Source: Bugulina stolonifera
Lineage: Eukaryota; Bryozoa; Gymnolaemata; Cheilostomatida; Bugulidae
DNA length: 64,000 bases
Assembly: GCA_935421135.1 (NCBI GenBank)
Contig: OW285190.1
Location: 6,830,501 to 6,894,500 of the forward strand
Reading direction: 5' to 3'
The first letter of the stretch is position 1. Every line of letters begins with the position of its first letter. The position numbers and the translations under genes were made by a program. The notes under the pieces were generated by a model, which was not told where the DNA came from, made no database searches, and saw nothing but the letters and a program-made list of their open reading frames with translations. Shown one piece after another: positions 62,834-64,000 of this stretch.

Positions 62834-63048
62834 TGTTATTTCAAACTGTTTATTTCAACTAACTATCCCAACACCACAGCAATATGATTCAGTAAGACAT
62901 GAACATAGAAAAGACAAAAAACATGTATAGGTTATAAGGTCAAGTGATTAAACATATGGTATACTAATTAGGCCTACACTAAACACTAACAGTCTACAAG
63001 CCACTAACACTAACAGTCTACTCTATTCAAAATTACATATTTCCAACA
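62834..63048 (-). repeat. Putative 3' LTR of the copia element
   Basis: On the minus strand, a purine-rich AAGTGGAAG (polypurine tract) just after the polyprotein stop is followed by TGTTGGAAATA, a typical LTR start, at 63048. The best end is AACA at 62834, which gives 215 bp with TGTT...AACA termini and a minus-strand AATAAA at 62849-62854. The left boundary is tentative. Confidence 0.55.
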
Positions 63049-63103
63049 CTTCCACTTAATTTTGATTTGGTATTATTTTGACACGCATCCTGATCCCTGC
63101 TGT

Positions 63104-64000
63104 CTACCGCACAACACCCATGGCCGCCCTCAGTTTTTCATACTTTTCTTTTGTTAACGGCTTGGTCATAATATCTGCAACCATTTCGTCTGTAGGACAG
63201 TATTTAATCTCAATACTTCCATTCTCCTTGGCTTCACGTACATAGTGAAATTTGATGTCAATGTGCTTCGTTCGAGCATGGGAAATGGGATTAGAAGACA
63301 TAGCAATTGTTCCCTGGTTATCTTCACAGATGGTTGTTGGCTTCTCAATACTGCTGCATTTTGGTCTTAGATCTTTCAGTAGCCTCTTTAGCCAGACAGC
63401 TTCCTGTGTAGCAGAACAAAGGGCTATATACTCTGCCTCTGTGGTGGAAAGAGCAACCACAGGTTGCTTTTTACTCATCCAACTAATTGCTCCTCCAGCC
63501 AATGTAAATACCTGTCCTGATGTGGAATGTCTGTCATCTATGTCACCAGCATAATCTGCATCAGAAAAACCAAGCATTTCTCCAGTAGTTGATTTATTGT
63601 ATTGTAATTTATGACCAATAGTTCCTTTTAGATAGCGAAATATTCTCTTTACTGCTGTCAGGTGGCTATTGTTTGGACTCGAGTTGAACTTTGAGACAGC
63701 ACTCACAGCTAGAGCTATATCTGGTCTTGTTCCTAAGGCTACATATAGTAGACTACCTGTCATCGATTGGTACAGCTTAGCATCCACTCCTTGGCTAACT
63801 CCATCATCCTTGCACAGTGTGACATTTGTATCAGCAGGTGTAGCCACAGTGTACGCATCTGATAATCCAAACTTTTCTATTATTTGCTGTATATACTGTT
63901 TCTGGTGCATTTGTAGTCCACCATCCTCTCGTGTAATGTGTATGCCCAGGCAATAGTGGATGTTACCCATGTCCTTCATCTTGAATCTGTCTTTGAAGCT
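63104..64000 (-). CDS. Ty1/copia retrotransposon polyprotein, C-terminal part (RT end and RNase H)
   Basis: Open minus-strand frame from the right window edge to a stop at 63104, 298 codons visible. It begins in the last part of reverse transcriptase (MKDMGNIHYCLGIHITRE and QYIQQIIEKFG, typical after the copia RT core). YQSMTGSLLYVALGTRPDIA is the copia connection segment. The RNase H domain follows, with acidic residues in SDADYAGD, TEAEYIAL and EDNQG and a terminal HIDIKFHYVRE. There is no stop or frameshift, so this copy is young. The order gag-protease-integrase-RT-RNase H is expected to continue beyond 64000. Confidence 0.95.
   Translation of the reverse strand, partial: SFKDRFKMKDMGNIHYCLGIHITREDGGLQMHQKQYIQQIIEKFGLSDAYTVATPADTNVTLCKDDGVSQGVDAKLYQSMTGSLLYVALGTRPDIALAVSAVSKFNSSPNNSHLTAVKRIFRYLKGTIGHKLQYNKSTTGEMLGFSDADYAGDIDDRHSTSGQVFTLAGGAISWMSKKQPVVALSTTEAEYIALCSATQEAVWLKRLLKDLRPKCSSIEKPTTICEDNQGTIAMSSNPISHARTKHIDIKFHYVREAKENGSIEIKYCPTDEMVADIMTKPLTKEKYEKLRAAMGVVR

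Overview
The window is nuclear DNA from an animal, probably a marine invertebrate. Genes carry GT-AG introns from tens of bases to 5 kb, AATAAA poly(A) signals occur, the sequence is AT-rich, and TACATGTA and TAGGCCTA palindromes are common. The species cannot be named from the sequence. A sponge or another early-branching or spiralian-grade invertebrate would fit. I translated and spliced the genes by hand, and reading-frame phase at every junction was used as the test.

Layout: (1) 564-2884 (+) is the 3' part of an MFSD4/NaGLT1-like sugar transporter with a mucin-like Thr/Ser insert. (2) 4975-6382 (+) holds a protein of 39-residue ankyrin repeats, followed by an exon with a trypsin-like GDSG motif. 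(3) 7453-8994 (-) is a complete two-exon RING-Deltex-C E3 ligase with a repetitive acidic tail. (4) 11368-22017 (-) is a 14-exon gene of 1268 codons joining a PARP14/DTX3L-like N-terminus, KH-like modules, a macro domain, a GAYGG-repeat linker, RING and a Deltex C-terminal domain. It looks like a one-chain version of the vertebrate PARP9-DTX3L pair, and gene 3 is its short tandem paralogue. (5) 23.8-28.8 kb holds a dead LINE reverse transcriptase and a 3.6-kb hAT-like element with an exact 8-bp target duplication. (6) 29605-43788 (+) is a complete 14-exon IGF2BP/Imp gene (598 aa, two RRM and four KH domains). Its fifth intron holds a second 4.55-kb hAT-like insertion that itself contains a foldback with arms of about 1 kb. 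(7) 45-55 kb is repeat-rich, with TA-flanked MITEs, tRNA-derived SINE-like pieces and tandem arrays. (8) 55655-57001 (-) is an intronless GT10 fucosyltransferase. (9) 60422-62735 (+) is a predicted small secreted or membrane-anchored protein with N-glycosylation-sequon repeats. (10) 62834-64000 (-) is the 3' end of a Ty1/copia retrotransposon with its LTR.

Most of the genes are unrelated neighbours. The exception is the pair of RING-Deltex genes. Their RING exons are about 96% identical in DNA while their last exons are more diverged, which points to recent duplication or gene conversion. If vertebrate roles apply, they belong to ADP-ribose and ubiquitin signalling. The most unusual content is the single-chain macro-RING-DTC architecture, its repetitive partner, and the nested foldback inside the IGF2BP intron.
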